64,000 nt of DNA from Hymenobacter edaphi. GTDB taxonomy: Bacteria > Bacteroidota > Bacteroidia > Cytophagales > Hymenobacteraceae. The notes below the pieces were generated by a model, which was not told where the DNA came from, did not search any database, and saw only the letters and a program-made list of their open reading frames with translations. The stretch spans positions 1,240,001 through 1,304,000 of the forward strand of contig NZ_QHKM01000001.1 in assembly GCF_003258365.1 (NCBI RefSeq), read 5' to 3'. The position numbers were made by a program, and so were the translations under genes. Below, in pieces: positions 26,600 through 37,067 of the stretch. How positions within the stretch are numbered: position 1 is the stretch's first letter; every line of letters begins with the position of its first letter.

Positions 26600-26725
26600 A
26601 AAAAAAGCCCGCCGGAAACCGGCGGGCTTTAGGCAGACAGTCGGTCCCTCCTACGATCAAACCACTGTTTGCTTGCGCTTGATGAGTCCGTTTGGACTCG
26701 GTTGGTAGATGCAGGAGGTCAATTT
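26600..26725 (-). ncRNA. Candidate structured RNA, three-way junction plus terminator
   Basis: There is no ORF, but dense complementarity: P1 CCTCCT/AGGAGG (26647-26652 with 26713-26718) closes P2 ATCAA/TTGAT (26656-26660 with 26679-26683) and P3 GAGTCC/GGACTC (26684-26689 with 26694-26699, loop GTTT). P2 and P3 abut. On the minus strand a 12-bp GC-rich hairpin (26604-26630) and a run of T follow, as in a terminated RNA. A weak CTGGTTTG -7-like box lies about 25 bp upstream. The plus strand has only T7 after P1, so the minus strand is preferred. Confidence 0.4.
26604..26630 (-). terminator. Strong terminator on the minus strand
   Basis: The stem AAAGCCCGCCGG / CCGGCGGGCTTT with loop AAA is followed on the minus strand by eight T residues. 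No protein-coding gene lies directly upstream on that strand, which argues for an RNA gene there. Confidence 0.85.
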
Positions 26726-26774
26726 TTTTCACAAACCAGCGCCATTTTTTTTCTGGCAACTGAGCAGCATCTGC

Positions 26775-26788
26775 GTTTTGCGCAAAAC
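26775..26788. promoter_or_regulatory. Perfect 14-bp palindrome GTTTTGCGCAAAAC
   Basis: It lies in the AT-rich 290-bp stretch upstream of the small secreted protein gene at 27009, and looks like a dimer-binding operator. No other function can be read from it. Confidence 0.4.
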
Positions 26789-27008
26789 CGAACTGCACAA
26801 AATTGCTTTATCTGGTTTTTTTAGCAGGCAGCGGAACTTTTTTCGCAACAATAACAAGCTGATAAAAAGATAATTACCATCAATATGCATTTACTGTGGA
26901 TGAGCAGTGTTATCATTCTGGCAGCAGGAGTATAAAATCTGGCACACAATTTTCAAGTGACCTGGAGAGTTTAACAGATACGAACCGCCACTTAACCTTC
27001 TCTCTCCG

Positions 27009-27257
27009 ATGATCCGAATCCTGCTTCTCTGCTTTGCGCTGCTGGTGAGCAGCGTGGCCTCTACCACGCCGGCCGAAGCGGCCCGCATCAGCTCCTACGC
27101 CAAAGCCAAAATGAAGGGCCGCATCTACACGCACCGCCCCAGCTACAAGACTTACAAGGGCCGCAAGAAGGCCAAGCGCTTCAGCCTGCGCAAAACCGGC
27201 AAGAGCAGCAACAGGACCTTCCAGCTGCGCCCCAAGCACAGCACCACGCGCTTCTAA
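27009..27257 (+). CDS. Small secreted basic protein with THRPSY motif
   Basis: The 82-residue product has a signal peptide (MIRILLLCFALLVSSVAS, cleavage likely after AEA) and a strongly basic mature region (K/R/T/S/Y-rich; net charge well above +15). It shares MKGRIYTHRPSYKTYKG with the 61-residue protein at 21569 (MKGKPHTHRPNYTPYRG). The C-terminal half (KKAKRFSLRKTGKSSNRTFQ) is specific to this copy. The function is unknown. It is monocistronic, with a strong terminator and a long AT-rich upstream region. Confidence 0.7.
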   Translation: MIRILLLCFALLVSSVASTTPAEAARISSYAKAKMKGRIYTHRPSYKTYKGRKKAKRFSLRKTGKSSNRTFQLRPKHSTTRF

Positions 27258-27311
27258 CCGCGCCCGACAACCCCACCACCCGGCGGTTCGCCTGCTCCTG
27301 ATTGCTCCCTT

Positions 27312-27349
27312 GCGGGGCCGCGCCTCCGGGTCGCGGCCCCGCTTTTTTT
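27312..27349 (+). terminator. Terminator after the small secreted protein gene
   Basis: The stem GCGGGGCCGCG / CGCGGCCCCGC is followed by seven T residues. Confidence 0.9.
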
Positions 27350-28421
27350 AGGCTCCGGCGTAAAAGCGCTGCCGCGTTTCGATGAGCACCTGCTCCACCG
27401 CGGCGCGGTCGGGCTCGGCGGGCAGCGCGGAGGCGGCAAAGGCCGCGTCGACGCGCGCGACCAGTTCCTCGGCCTGCTGCACGAGGTCGGCGTACTCGAA
27501 CTCGCCGCGGCGGATCCGGAGCAGGAAGTCGCGGTTGGGGCGGCGCACGTAGAGGCGGCCTTCGCGGGCAATTTCCTCGGCCATCTGCAGCAGCCGGAAC
27601 ACGTGCAGCATGTTCTTGGCGTCGTAGTTTTTGCCGTGCTGCACGGTGTTCTGGTAGCGTTCGGCGTTGCGCTTCTGCACCCAGTCCCAGTACTCGCGGT
27701 ACACGCGGCAGTAGGTGCTGTAGCCGTTGCGGTTGAACGACAGGTAGGCCGCCGGCTCCTCCCCTTTCGGCACGGCCGACAGCTGCACGTCGTTGCTGGC
27801 CTCGGCGTCGCGCACGAGGCCGCGGTAGCCCAGGCGGCCGTCGGGCGAGCGGTCCACGAACAAGGCGTAGAGGTCGGTGAGGTGGGGCACGTTGGCCAGG
27901 CCGCACTGCGCCGCCGCGAGGCCCTGGCGCTGCAGCCACTGCGCGGCGGGCTGGGCGCCGGCGCCGCGGGTCACGTAGCAGAAATCGAGCACCGACTTAC
28001 GGGCCGGCGGCTCGGGGTTGTTGATTTTCTTGTTCAGTCCCTTGGCCTTTTTGATCTGCGCCACGGCGTAGTCGGCGAAGGTCTGGCGGCAGAGCTTGGA
28101 GAGAAACAGCTCGGGCCGGAACGCCGCGAACAGCGGGTGGCGCTGCACCACGCAGTCGGCCGGCGTGGCCAGCAGCTCCAGCACGTTGGGGTTGTTTTTC
28201 AGGGCCAGCTCCACGAAGCGGCGCAGCTCGTAGAACACCTCGTCATTGGAGTCGTTGGCCACCTGCGCCACGTAGTCGAGGCCCAGAAACTGCCGCTCGG
28301 GCAGCACGAATACGCCCTTCAGGTCGGTATCGGAGTGGGCCAGGTTGGTGCCGTAGGCCCGGCTGCCGCTGATGGCTTCGAAGAGGATGAGCTGCTGGGC
28401 GCGAAGGTCCTGGATGAGCAT
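27348..28421 (-). CDS. RlaP/YcgL-type nucleotidyltransferase domain protein
   Basis: The 357-residue protein has the minimal DNA-polymerase-beta-like nucleotidyltransferase motif GSRAYGTNLAHSDTDLKGVF at residues 19-38 (GS then DxD), followed by helical substrate domains (NPNVLELLATP, GYSTYCRVYREYWDWVQKRN, KNMLHVFRLLQMAEEIA). This pattern is that of the predicted nucleotidyltransferases often found near RNA ligase and RNA repair genes. The partner gene 75 bp upstream encodes a second member. The activity (nucleotide addition to RNA or protein) is inferred from family only. Confidence 0.85.
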   Translation of the reverse strand: MLIQDLRAQQLILFEAISGSRAYGTNLAHSDTDLKGVFVLPERQFLGLDYVAQVANDSNDEVFYELRRFVELALKNNPNVLELLATPADCVVQRHPLFAAFRPELFLSKLCRQTFADYAVAQIKKAKGLNKKINNPEPPARKSVLDFCYVTRGAGAQPAAQWLQRQGLAAAQCGLANVPHLTDLYALFVDRSPDGRLGYRGLVRDAEASNDVQLSAVPKGEEPAAYLSFNRNGYSTYCRVYREYWDWVQKRNAERYQNTVQHGKNYDAKNMLHVFRLLQMAEEIAREGRLYVRRPNRDFLLRIRRGEFEYADLVQQAEELVARVDAAFAASALPAEPDRAAVEQVLIETRQRFYAGA

Positions 28422-28496
28422 GGGGTGTGGGTGGCGCGGGTGGTTTTTAGCCCGCAGAGGGCGCGGAAGATCAACGCAGCGGACGCCGAGGCAAGG

Positions 28497-29258
28497 CTAA
28501 AAAGCGGCGGCCAGCAGCTCCTGAAACAGCTGATTCAGGGCCGGCGTGGGGTCGGGGCGGTGCGCGGGCGGCGTGGCCCGGGCCAGCTTCCCGGCGGCGT
28601 ATTCCGCCTCGATGAAACGGGCCAGCGCCTCGGGGCGGGGCACGGTGGTTTTCTCGGTGGCCTGGGCTTTCTGGCGCAGCAGCGCGTCGATTTCGGCCTG
28701 CAGCTCGGCGGGCAGCAGCTCGCGCAGCTGCCGAAACTCCATCGGTGGCACCGTGCCCCTCTCCCGAATCCAGCGGGCGGCCAGCACGGAGCGCAGGGCG
28801 TAGAACAGCCGCTTCAGGCGCAGCTCGGCACCGGGCAGGTCTTCCTTCACGCCCCGGCCCACCAGGCCCAGATAGTGGTGCAGCCCGGCCAGCGGGTTGA
28901 AGCACTCGGCCAGCTGCGGCTGCACGGCGCGGCGGAAGTCCAGCGCCTCCAGGTACACCGCCGGCGACTGTAGCCACTCCAGCAGCGCCGCGTTGGAGCC
29001 GCGCAGCAGCTTCAGCGCCTTGCGCAGGTCCCAGCCGGCCAGGTCCAGGTCCGCGTCGACGGGGAAGTTGAGCGTGTCCGGGCCGTCGTCGAGGGTGAGG
29101 TACCAGCGGGCGGGGCGGCCGTAGATGAAGCGCACGTCGTAATCGGAATCGGGCGAGGGAAAGCCCCAGGCCCGGCTGCCGGCTTCGCAGGCGTAGAGGA
29201 TGCGGACGTCGTGGGCAGCCTCCAGGCGGCGCAGCTCGGCTTCGATTCGCGGTTGCAT
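28497..29258 (-). CDS. Second RlaP/YcgL-type nucleotidyltransferase
   Basis: The 253-residue protein has CEAGSRAWGFPSPDSDYDVRF at residues 24-44, the classic signature of this group, with the DxD as DYD. The rest (LDLAGWDLRKALKLLRGSNAALLEWLQSP, then LKRLFYALRSVLAARWI) is typical of the shorter subfamily. Together with the downstream gene it makes a two-gene unit of related but clearly different enzymes. An RNA-repair link is suggested by the pnkp and hen1 genes 14-24 kb away, not proven. Confidence 0.88.
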   Translation of the reverse strand: MQPRIEAELRRLEAAHDVRILYACEAGSRAWGFPSPDSDYDVRFIYGRPARWYLTLDDGPDTLNFPVDADLDLAGWDLRKALKLLRGSNAALLEWLQSPAVYLEALDFRRAVQPQLAECFNPLAGLHHYLGLVGRGVKEDLPGAELRLKRLFYALRSVLAARWIRERGTVPPMEFRQLRELLPAELQAEIDALLRQKAQATEKTTVPRPEALARFIEAEYAAGKLARATPPAHRPDPTPALNQLFQELLAAAF

Positions 29259-29492
29259 ACGGGCAAATTAGCGCCGTTTCGGCCGCCCGCAGCAGCAATA
29301 GCAGCACCAGCCGGCATTGGCAGGCGGCGCGGCGGATCAAAGGCCGCGGCCGATGTTGGATCAGCAAGAATTATAAATCAGCTATTAATCAAACCCTAAC
29401 AATAAAATCACGCGGATTCAACACCATCAGCCGCGGCCTATTACCCGACTGGATTCAGCCGCCGCATCTGAGCAAAGTCACCTCGCTCAGCC

Positions 29493-30260
29493 TCAGTCCC
29501 GACGCACGCCCACCAGGGCCGTGGCGCAGCCCAGCAGCAAGGGCACCTGCCGCACTTCGGCGAAACCGGCGGCCAGCAAGGCGCCCTCCGCCGCGTCGAG
29601 GTTGGCGAAGCTGTGGGCGTAGAAGGGCAGGTAGCGGTGCAGGGCGGCGCGGCCCCGGCTCAGCCAGGTCAGCAGCGGCAGCACGGTACCGAGGTACTGC
29701 CGAAATGCCCAGCGCCGCCAGCCCTGCCGGGGCAGGGTGAATTCGAGCAGCACGCAGGCGCCGCCCGGGCGCAGCAGGCGCCGCACTTCGGCCGCGAGGT
29801 CCAGCAGCCGCTCGGTTTCCAGGGTTTTCAGCCCGTAGGCGCACACCACCGCATCGGCCGCGGCGGCGGGCAGCGGAGTGCGCAGCGCGTCGGCCAGGTG
29901 CAGGGTGGTATTGGTGTGGGCGGCGTCCGCCTGTTGCCGGCGGGCAGCCAGGCCGAGCATGGCGCTGGCGAAGTCCACGCCGTGCAGCTGCGCGGCGGGC
30001 CCGAGGCGGCGGCGCAGGGCGGGCCACAGCTCCCCGCCCCCGCACATCAAATCCACCACCACCCCGGCCGCGGGCAGCGCGGGCAGCAGCTGCACGGCCT
30101 GCCGGCGCCAGCAGGCCGTCAGGCCCAGGGCCATCCACTGGTGCCAGCCGTAGCTGGGGGCCATCTGGTTGAAGAGGTGACGCACGAAGCCGGGGCCGAA
30201 CAGGGCGGCGTCGGGGGCGGTATCGGCGGGGGTGCGGCGGCGGGCGCGGGGCCGGCTCAT
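29493..30260 (-). CDS. Class I SAM-dependent methyltransferase (UbiE/MenG-like)
   Basis: The 255-residue methyltransferase has motif I as VVDLMCGGGELWPAL near residue 63, motif II GVDFASAMLGLA near residue 86, and a C-terminal RGRAALHRYLPFYAHSF typical of the UbiE-like group. It is the last gene of the operon behind the 40-bp palindrome. ATG at 30275 would overlap the previous gene by 6 bp and is equally possible. The substrate is unknown; quinone or lipid-like molecules are typical for relatives. Confidence 0.85.
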   Translation of the reverse strand: MSRPRARRRTPADTAPDAALFGPGFVRHLFNQMAPSYGWHQWMALGLTACWRRQAVQLLPALPAAGVVVDLMCGGGELWPALRRRLGPAAQLHGVDFASAMLGLAARRQQADAAHTNTTLHLADALRTPLPAAAADAVVCAYGLKTLETERLLDLAAEVRRLLRPGGACVLLEFTLPRQGWRRWAFRQYLGTVLPLLTWLSRGRAALHRYLPFYAHSFANLDAAEGALLAAGFAEVRQVPLLLGCATALVGVRRD

Positions 30261-30267
30261 GACGCGG

Positions 30268-31311
30268 CTACTCATCTTGGGCTTGGGTTTGGATGGCGGA
30301 AAGCACGCGCTGGTGCATGTCGTCGAGCAGGTAGTCGCTCCAGAGCTGCCAGTAGGCGCGCGGCGCGATGCTGTGGCGGTAGGTAGTGGTAGCTTCGAGC
30401 ACGGTGCTGCCGTCGGGCTGGGGCAGCAGGCGGAAGGTGCCCTGCTCCACCCGGAAAAAGCCGTGCAAATGCGGGGCATGAATGCGCGGGTACGGGCTCA
30501 GCTCCCGCATCGGGGCGGGCATGTGGGGCACCCGAAACGTCAGCTCCCGCCCCGGCTGCCAGCTGCTGATGGGCAGCCGCGCCTCGCCCTGCGAGTAGGT
30601 GCAGACGAGCTGCGGCGCGCCGCCGGGACCGGTGCTCAAGGCCGTGCGCGTGGGGTAGGCCACGCCGGCCCGAAACAGCCAGCCCACTTCGGCCGGGTAC
30701 TGCACCGGCCGCGTGAGCACCTGCCACACCCGCTCGGGCGAGGCCTGTACCCGCCGCCGCGTAACGACGCTATGCGGCGGCACCGGCGCGGGGTAGCGTG
30801 CTTCCAGCGCCTGCCCGGCCGGGTAGAGCAGCACCAGCACCGAAAACATGCGCAGCGAGGTCCGCTCCCCCAGCAGCCGGCCCAGGGAAGTGCCCACCAC
30901 GGCGCCGGCCAGGGCCACAATCAGGGCCAGCGGGGCGGTCATCAGCACGCAGATCAGGCCTTCCAGGGCCGAAGCCACCAGCAGGGCCAGCGTGCTGAGC
31001 GCAGCCAGCACCACCGTCACCCACGAGGCCAACAGGCCGGGCCGGGCCTCGTCGGGGTTGTTCAGCCAGGTGTAGAGGGCATTGGCAATGAGCCCGGCCA
31101 GAAAGGGCACGGCCACGAACACCATCCCGCCGTAGGTGTGGAAGATGTTGGTCGATAGGTAGGTAAGGCCGGCGCTGAGGGCGGCCGTGGGCAGCACGGC
31201 CAGCAGAGTGCAGCCCAGGGGTGTGCCGGTCAGCCACTGCTTCAGGGAGCGGGGCGCGGCGGGTTGGTCGTCTTCGGGGTAGAGGCGGGGCGGTTGGTTG
31301 GCGGGGTCCAT
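30268..31311 (-). CDS. Membrane protein with C-terminal SRPBCC domain
   Basis: The 347-residue protein starts with a hydrophilic 25 residues, then four predicted membrane segments (residues of about 30-160: LGCTLLAVLPTAALSAGL, GGMVFVAVPFLAGLIANALY, WVTVVLAALSTLALLVASAL, ICVLMTAPLALIVALAGAVVG). The last 160 residues are a START/SRPBCC-like domain (VTRRRVQASPERVWQVLTRP, then TYRHSIAPRAYWQLWSDYLLDDMHQRVL). This fusion would put a lipid-binding domain on the membrane. It sits between the regulator gene and the methyltransferase and is probably co-transcribed with both. Confidence 0.82.
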   Translation of the reverse strand: MDPANQPPRLYPEDDQPAAPRSLKQWLTGTPLGCTLLAVLPTAALSAGLTYLSTNIFHTYGGMVFVAVPFLAGLIANALYTWLNNPDEARPGLLASWVTVVLAALSTLALLVASALEGLICVLMTAPLALIVALAGAVVGTSLGRLLGERTSLRMFSVLVLLYPAGQALEARYPAPVPPHSVVTRRRVQASPERVWQVLTRPVQYPAEVGWLFRAGVAYPTRTALSTGPGGAPQLVCTYSQGEARLPISSWQPGRELTFRVPHMPAPMRELSPYPRIHAPHLHGFFRVEQGTFRLLPQPDGSTVLEATTTYRHSIAPRAYWQLWSDYLLDDMHQRVLSAIQTQAQDE

Positions 31312-31350
31312 AGCGCGCGGGCGTTGCGGGCGGACCGGAGCCGGCCGCCC

Positions 31351-31905
31351 TTAGGTGAACATTCGGAGGAGTTTGTCGATCAGCCAGGTTTTTTCGGCCT
31401 TCATCACCCCGGTCAGCACCGTGTCGGCGCTGTCGGCCAGCTGCTGGATGTCGCCGAGCACGCGGTGAAACTCGCGGTAGCCGGGCTCGGTGGGGTCGCC
31501 GGGCAGGGCGGCCAGTTGGTCGAGGCTGCGCTTCATGGCGTCCAGCTCGCGGCGCTTCCGCTCGCGGATGATGCAGCGCGTGACCTGCAGCATGTCCTTC
31601 TCGGCCACGAAGTACTCGCGCCGCTCGCCGGGCTTCAGGGCCTTGTACACCAAGCCCCAATCGAGCAGCTCGCGCACGGTCATGCTGGCGTTGCCGCGCG
31701 AAATCTGCAGCTGCGCCATCAGGTCCTCGGTGCTCAGCGCCTCGGCCGATACCAGCAGCAGGGCGTGCATCTGGGCCATGGTGCGGTTGATGCCCCAGCT
31801 GGCGCTGGTGGCGCCCCAGAGGTGGATGAACTGTGCTTTGGCCTGCTCCAGCGTCAGAGGGGCGGCAGCGGCGGGGTCGGGCGTCGGGTTGGTTGGGTCG
31901 GGCAT
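31351..31905 (-). CDS. GbsR/MarR family transcriptional regulator
   Basis: The 184-residue DNA-binding protein has a winged helix: NRTMAQMHALLLVSAEALSTEDLMAQLQISRGNASMTVRELLDWGL, recognition helix near residue 60-75. The long C-terminal helices (TRCIIRERKRRELDAMKRSL) are the GbsR-type dimerisation part. It is the second gene of the operon whose promoter is covered by a perfect 40-bp palindrome (32921-32960), so autorepression is likely. The signal is unknown. Start ATG 31905 is chosen; a start 15 bp upstream is possible. Confidence 0.9.
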   Translation of the reverse strand: MPDPTNPTPDPAAAAPLTLEQAKAQFIHLWGATSASWGINRTMAQMHALLLVSAEALSTEDLMAQLQISRGNASMTVRELLDWGLVYKALKPGERREYFVAEKDMLQVTRCIIRERKRRELDAMKRSLDQLAALPGDPTEPGYREFHRVLGDIQQLADSADTVLTGVMKAEKTWLIDKLLRMFT

Positions 31906-31930
31906 GAAGGAAAAGCGCAAAGGCCGCGGA

Positions 31931-32866
31931 TCAGGCCTCTACGGTACGCACAATATCGGCAACGGCCGCTTCGCAGCCGGGAAACTGGAATTCGAAGCCC
32001 CATTCGAGCAGGCGCTGGGGGTACACTTTGCGGCTTTTGAGCACCAGCTCGGTCTGGGTTTGCAGGGCCCAGGCGCCGGCTTCGAGCAGCCACTCGGGCT
32101 GGGGCAGGCGCAGCAGGGGCCGCAGCGTCCGGGCCAGCAGGGCGTTGAAGTCTCGGTTTTGGATGGGCTGGGGCGCGCAGAGGTTGAACACCCCGCTGGC
32201 GCCGGGCTGCTGGGCCAGAAACTCCACGGCCCGGGCAAAATCGGTAGCGTGCAGCCAGCTGATCCACTGCCGGCCACTCCCCTGCGGGGTGCACATGCCC
32301 CAGCGCGCCAGCCGGGCCAGCACCGGAAAGGCCCCACCCTCCGCCCCCAGCACAATGGCCGTGCGCAGGGCCACCCGGCGGGTATTGGGCGCCGGGCAGG
32401 CCCAAAAGGCTGCTTCCCAGGCCTGGGCCACTTCCACCGAAAAGCCCCGCCCGATGACGCCGTCGGCCTCGGTGTTGGCCGGCCGCTCTCCCTCGGTGTG
32501 CTCGTAGATGGTGGCCGTGGAGGCGTTCAGCCACACCCGCGGCGGGCGGCGGCAGGCCGCCACGGCCGCCCCCAGCACCCGCGTGCTGTCAACCCGGCTG
32601 CTGAGGATGGCGCGGCGGTTGGCCTCGTGGTAGCGGCAGTCGACGCTGCGGCCGGCCAGGTTCACCAGCACGTCGGCTCCGTCGAGCTCGGCGGCCCACT
32701 CGTCGAGGGTGCGGCCGTCCCAGCAGGCGTAGCGCACGTTGGCATAGGCGGGCAGCTGCTCCCGCGACAGCACCACGATTTCCACCCCGGGGCGGCGGAA
32801 GTGGCGGATCAGGCATTGGCCCAGAAAGCCGGTGCCACCGGCCAGAACGATGCGCGTGGGTGCCAT
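31931..32866 (-). CDS. TIGR01777 family oxidoreductase (YfcH-like epimerase)
   Basis: The 311-residue protein is an extended SDR: NAD(P) motif GGTGFLGQCLIRHF at residues 10-23, LVNLAGRSVDCRYHEANR near residue 67, and the family-typical SSRVDSTRVLGAA and STATIYEHTEGE. The C-terminal DUF1731-like segment has VLKSRKVYPQRLLEWGFEFQFP. Its substrate is unknown. It leads the operon with the GbsR regulator, the SRPBCC membrane protein and the methyltransferase, a grouping seen with lipid or pigment modification genes; that link is inference. Confidence 0.92.
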   Translation of the reverse strand: MAPTRIVLAGGTGFLGQCLIRHFRRPGVEIVVLSREQLPAYANVRYACWDGRTLDEWAAELDGADVLVNLAGRSVDCRYHEANRRAILSSRVDSTRVLGAAVAACRRPPRVWLNASTATIYEHTEGERPANTEADGVIGRGFSVEVAQAWEAAFWACPAPNTRRVALRTAIVLGAEGGAFPVLARLARWGMCTPQGSGRQWISWLHATDFARAVEFLAQQPGASGVFNLCAPQPIQNRDFNALLARTLRPLLRLPQPEWLLEAGAWALQTQTELVLKSRKVYPQRLLEWGFEFQFPGCEAAVADIVRTVEA

Positions 32867-32916
32867 AGCAAACAGCGAAAGGAGGCGTTGAGAATCCGTG
32901 TTGCCTTTGTTCGCTC

Positions 32917-32960
32917 CAAATGTATCACAAGTTTCAATAATTATTGAAACTTGTGATACA
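32917..32960 (-). promoter_or_regulatory. Operon promoter and 40-bp perfect palindrome operator
   Basis: On the minus strand the -7 box TACATTTG is at 32917-32924. It overlaps a palindrome spanning 32921-32960 with two 20-bp arms and no spacer; the centre is TTTCAATAATTATTGAAA. The position covers both the -33 and -7 zones, as for a repressor such as the operon's own GbsR protein. Confidence 0.75.
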
Positions 32961-33232
32961 TAATTAATAATTGGTTAATTATCAGCGCCTTTATTTTCGA
33001 GCAATTCGTGCTGACTGGCCGCTGGTAAGCCGAAGTGCGGACTGCCCAAGTGGTGCATTGCCGCGGCCGCGGCGCATAAAATTGGCTTCTTCACGAAAAG
33101 ATCAGCTAATACCGAAGAGTTTGCCGGCGCAGCCGGCAGGCCGTCCCGGTGGCGGCCACGAAACCCGCTGGGTGTAACCCCCGGGCCGGTTTTGCTGTCT
33201 AGCACTTAGGTTTTCCATTCCAAACAGCCGAC

Positions 33233-34048
33233 ATGACGCAGCCAGCTTCCCTCCCCCTCCAACACCAGATTGCCCTCGTCACGGGGGCCAGCTCCGGCAT
33301 CGGCTACGGCGTGGCCGAGGCCCTGGCGGCGGCCGGGGCCACCGTGGTTATCAACTACAACCGCGAAGCCGAGCCGGCGGAAAAGCTGGCCCAGGCCATC
33401 CGCGACAAGGGCGGCGAGGCCCTGGCCGTGCAGGCCGACGTGAGCCAGGAAGCAGACGTGCAACGCATGTTCAAAGCCGTCATCGAGAAATACGGCACGC
33501 TGCACATCCTGGTGAGCAACTCGGGCATTCAGCAGGACGCGGCCTTTCTGGACATGACCGTGGAGCAGTGGCACAAAGTCATCGGGGTGAACCTGACGGG
33601 GCAGTTTCTGTGCATGCGCGAGGCGGCGCGGGAGTTTGTGCGCCGCGGGCCGCAGCCCGACATTTCCCGGGCCACGGGCAAGATTATCTGCATGAGCTCG
33701 GTGCACGAGGTGATTCCGTGGGCCGGGCACGTGAACTACGCCGCCAGCAAGGGCGGGCTGATGCTGCTGATGAAGAGCGTGGCCCAGGAGCTGGCCCCCA
33801 AGGGCATTCGGGTGAACAGCATCGGGCCGGGCGCCATTGCCACGCCCATCAACCTGGAGGCCCGCGACACTCCGCAGGAAGAAAAAGACCTGCTCAAGCT
33901 GATTCCCTACGGCCGCATCGGGGAACCCGCCGACATCGGCAAGGTGGCCGTGTGGCTGGCCTCCGACGAATCGGACTACGTGACGGGCCACACCCTGTTT
34001 GCCGACGGGGGGATGCTGCTCTACCCCGGCTTCGTGGGCAACGGGTGA
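33233..34048 (+). CDS. SDR family oxidoreductase, glucose 1-dehydrogenase-like
   Basis: The 271-residue classical short-chain dehydrogenase has TGASSGIGYGVAEAL near residue 18, NSGIQQDA (variant of NNAG) near residue 91, active-site Ser in CMSSVHEVIPW, and YAASKGG near residue 166. The VNSIGPGAIATPIN and C-terminal ADGGMLLYPGF blocks place it with glucose/sugar dehydrogenases, but substrate assignment is family-level only. It sits upstream of the glucosidase gene with a repeat-filled 140-bp gap, which may separate their transcription. Confidence 0.9.
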   Translation: MTQPASLPLQHQIALVTGASSGIGYGVAEALAAAGATVVINYNREAEPAEKLAQAIRDKGGEALAVQADVSQEADVQRMFKAVIEKYGTLHILVSNSGIQQDAAFLDMTVEQWHKVIGVNLTGQFLCMREAAREFVRRGPQPDISRATGKIICMSSVHEVIPWAGHVNYAASKGGLMLLMKSVAQELAPKGIRVNSIGPGAIATPINLEARDTPQEEKDLLKLIPYGRIGEPADIGKVAVWLASDESDYVTGHTLFADGGMLLYPGFVGNG

Positions 34049-34057
34049 GTTTTCAGG

Positions 34058-34187
34058 AGTTAGGAGCCCGAAACTAGAAGTCAGGAGCGTCGCCACGTCA
34101 GGCGAGCATTCCTGAGTTCTGGTGCCGGGCTCCTGGCCGCACCTATTCTAACTCCTTGCTCCTTGCTCCCAGCTCCTAGCTCCTTCT
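34058..34187. repeat. Imperfect inverted repeat ending in a heptamer array
   Basis: A left arm (about 34056-34088) and a right arm (about 34108-34134) pair imperfectly. They are followed by five 7-bp units of the form NNCTCCT (34150-34187), ending 2 bp before the start codon of the next gene. Confidence 0.8.
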
Positions 34188-34189
34188 AA

Positions 34190-36940
<2,751 letters not shown>

Positions 36941-36943
36941 CAG

Positions 36944-37008
36944 GTTGCCAGTTGCCAGTTGCCAGTTGCCAGTTGCCAGTTGCCAGTTGCCAGTTGCCAG
37001 TTGCCAGT
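36944..37008. repeat. Heptamer tandem array (GTTGCCA), about nine copies
   Basis: GTTGCCA repeats perfectly from 3 bp after the glucosidase stop to 37008. Confidence 0.97.
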
Positions 37009-37014
37009 AAAAAA

Positions 37015-37050
37015 GAACGTCATGTCGAGCGCAGTCGAGACATGACGTTC
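37015..37050. repeat. Short REP-like hairpin
   Basis: GAACGTCATGTC / GACATGACGTTC arms (12 bp, perfect) enclose GAGCGCAGTCGA, the dispersed repeat core in minimal form. It ends 17 bp before the cyclase start. Confidence 0.92.
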
Positions 37051-37067
37051 AACCAAAACCTCCCTCT

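Noticed and set aside
26679-26704. Hammerhead-ribozyme-like TGATGAGTCC...GGAC on the plus strand
   Set aside because: The CUGAUGA core resembles the ribozyme, but the required GAAA after stem II is absent (UCGG instead) and no cleavage-site stem can be drawn.
26508-26798. N-terminal extension of the ADP-ribosylglycohydrolase
   Set aside because: It overlaps a strong terminator and the candidate RNA, and the family fold starts at MPVTPASAEAQ.
36944-37008. Possible CRISPR array
   Set aside because: Units are 7 bp and directly abutting, with no spacers and no cas genes in the window.
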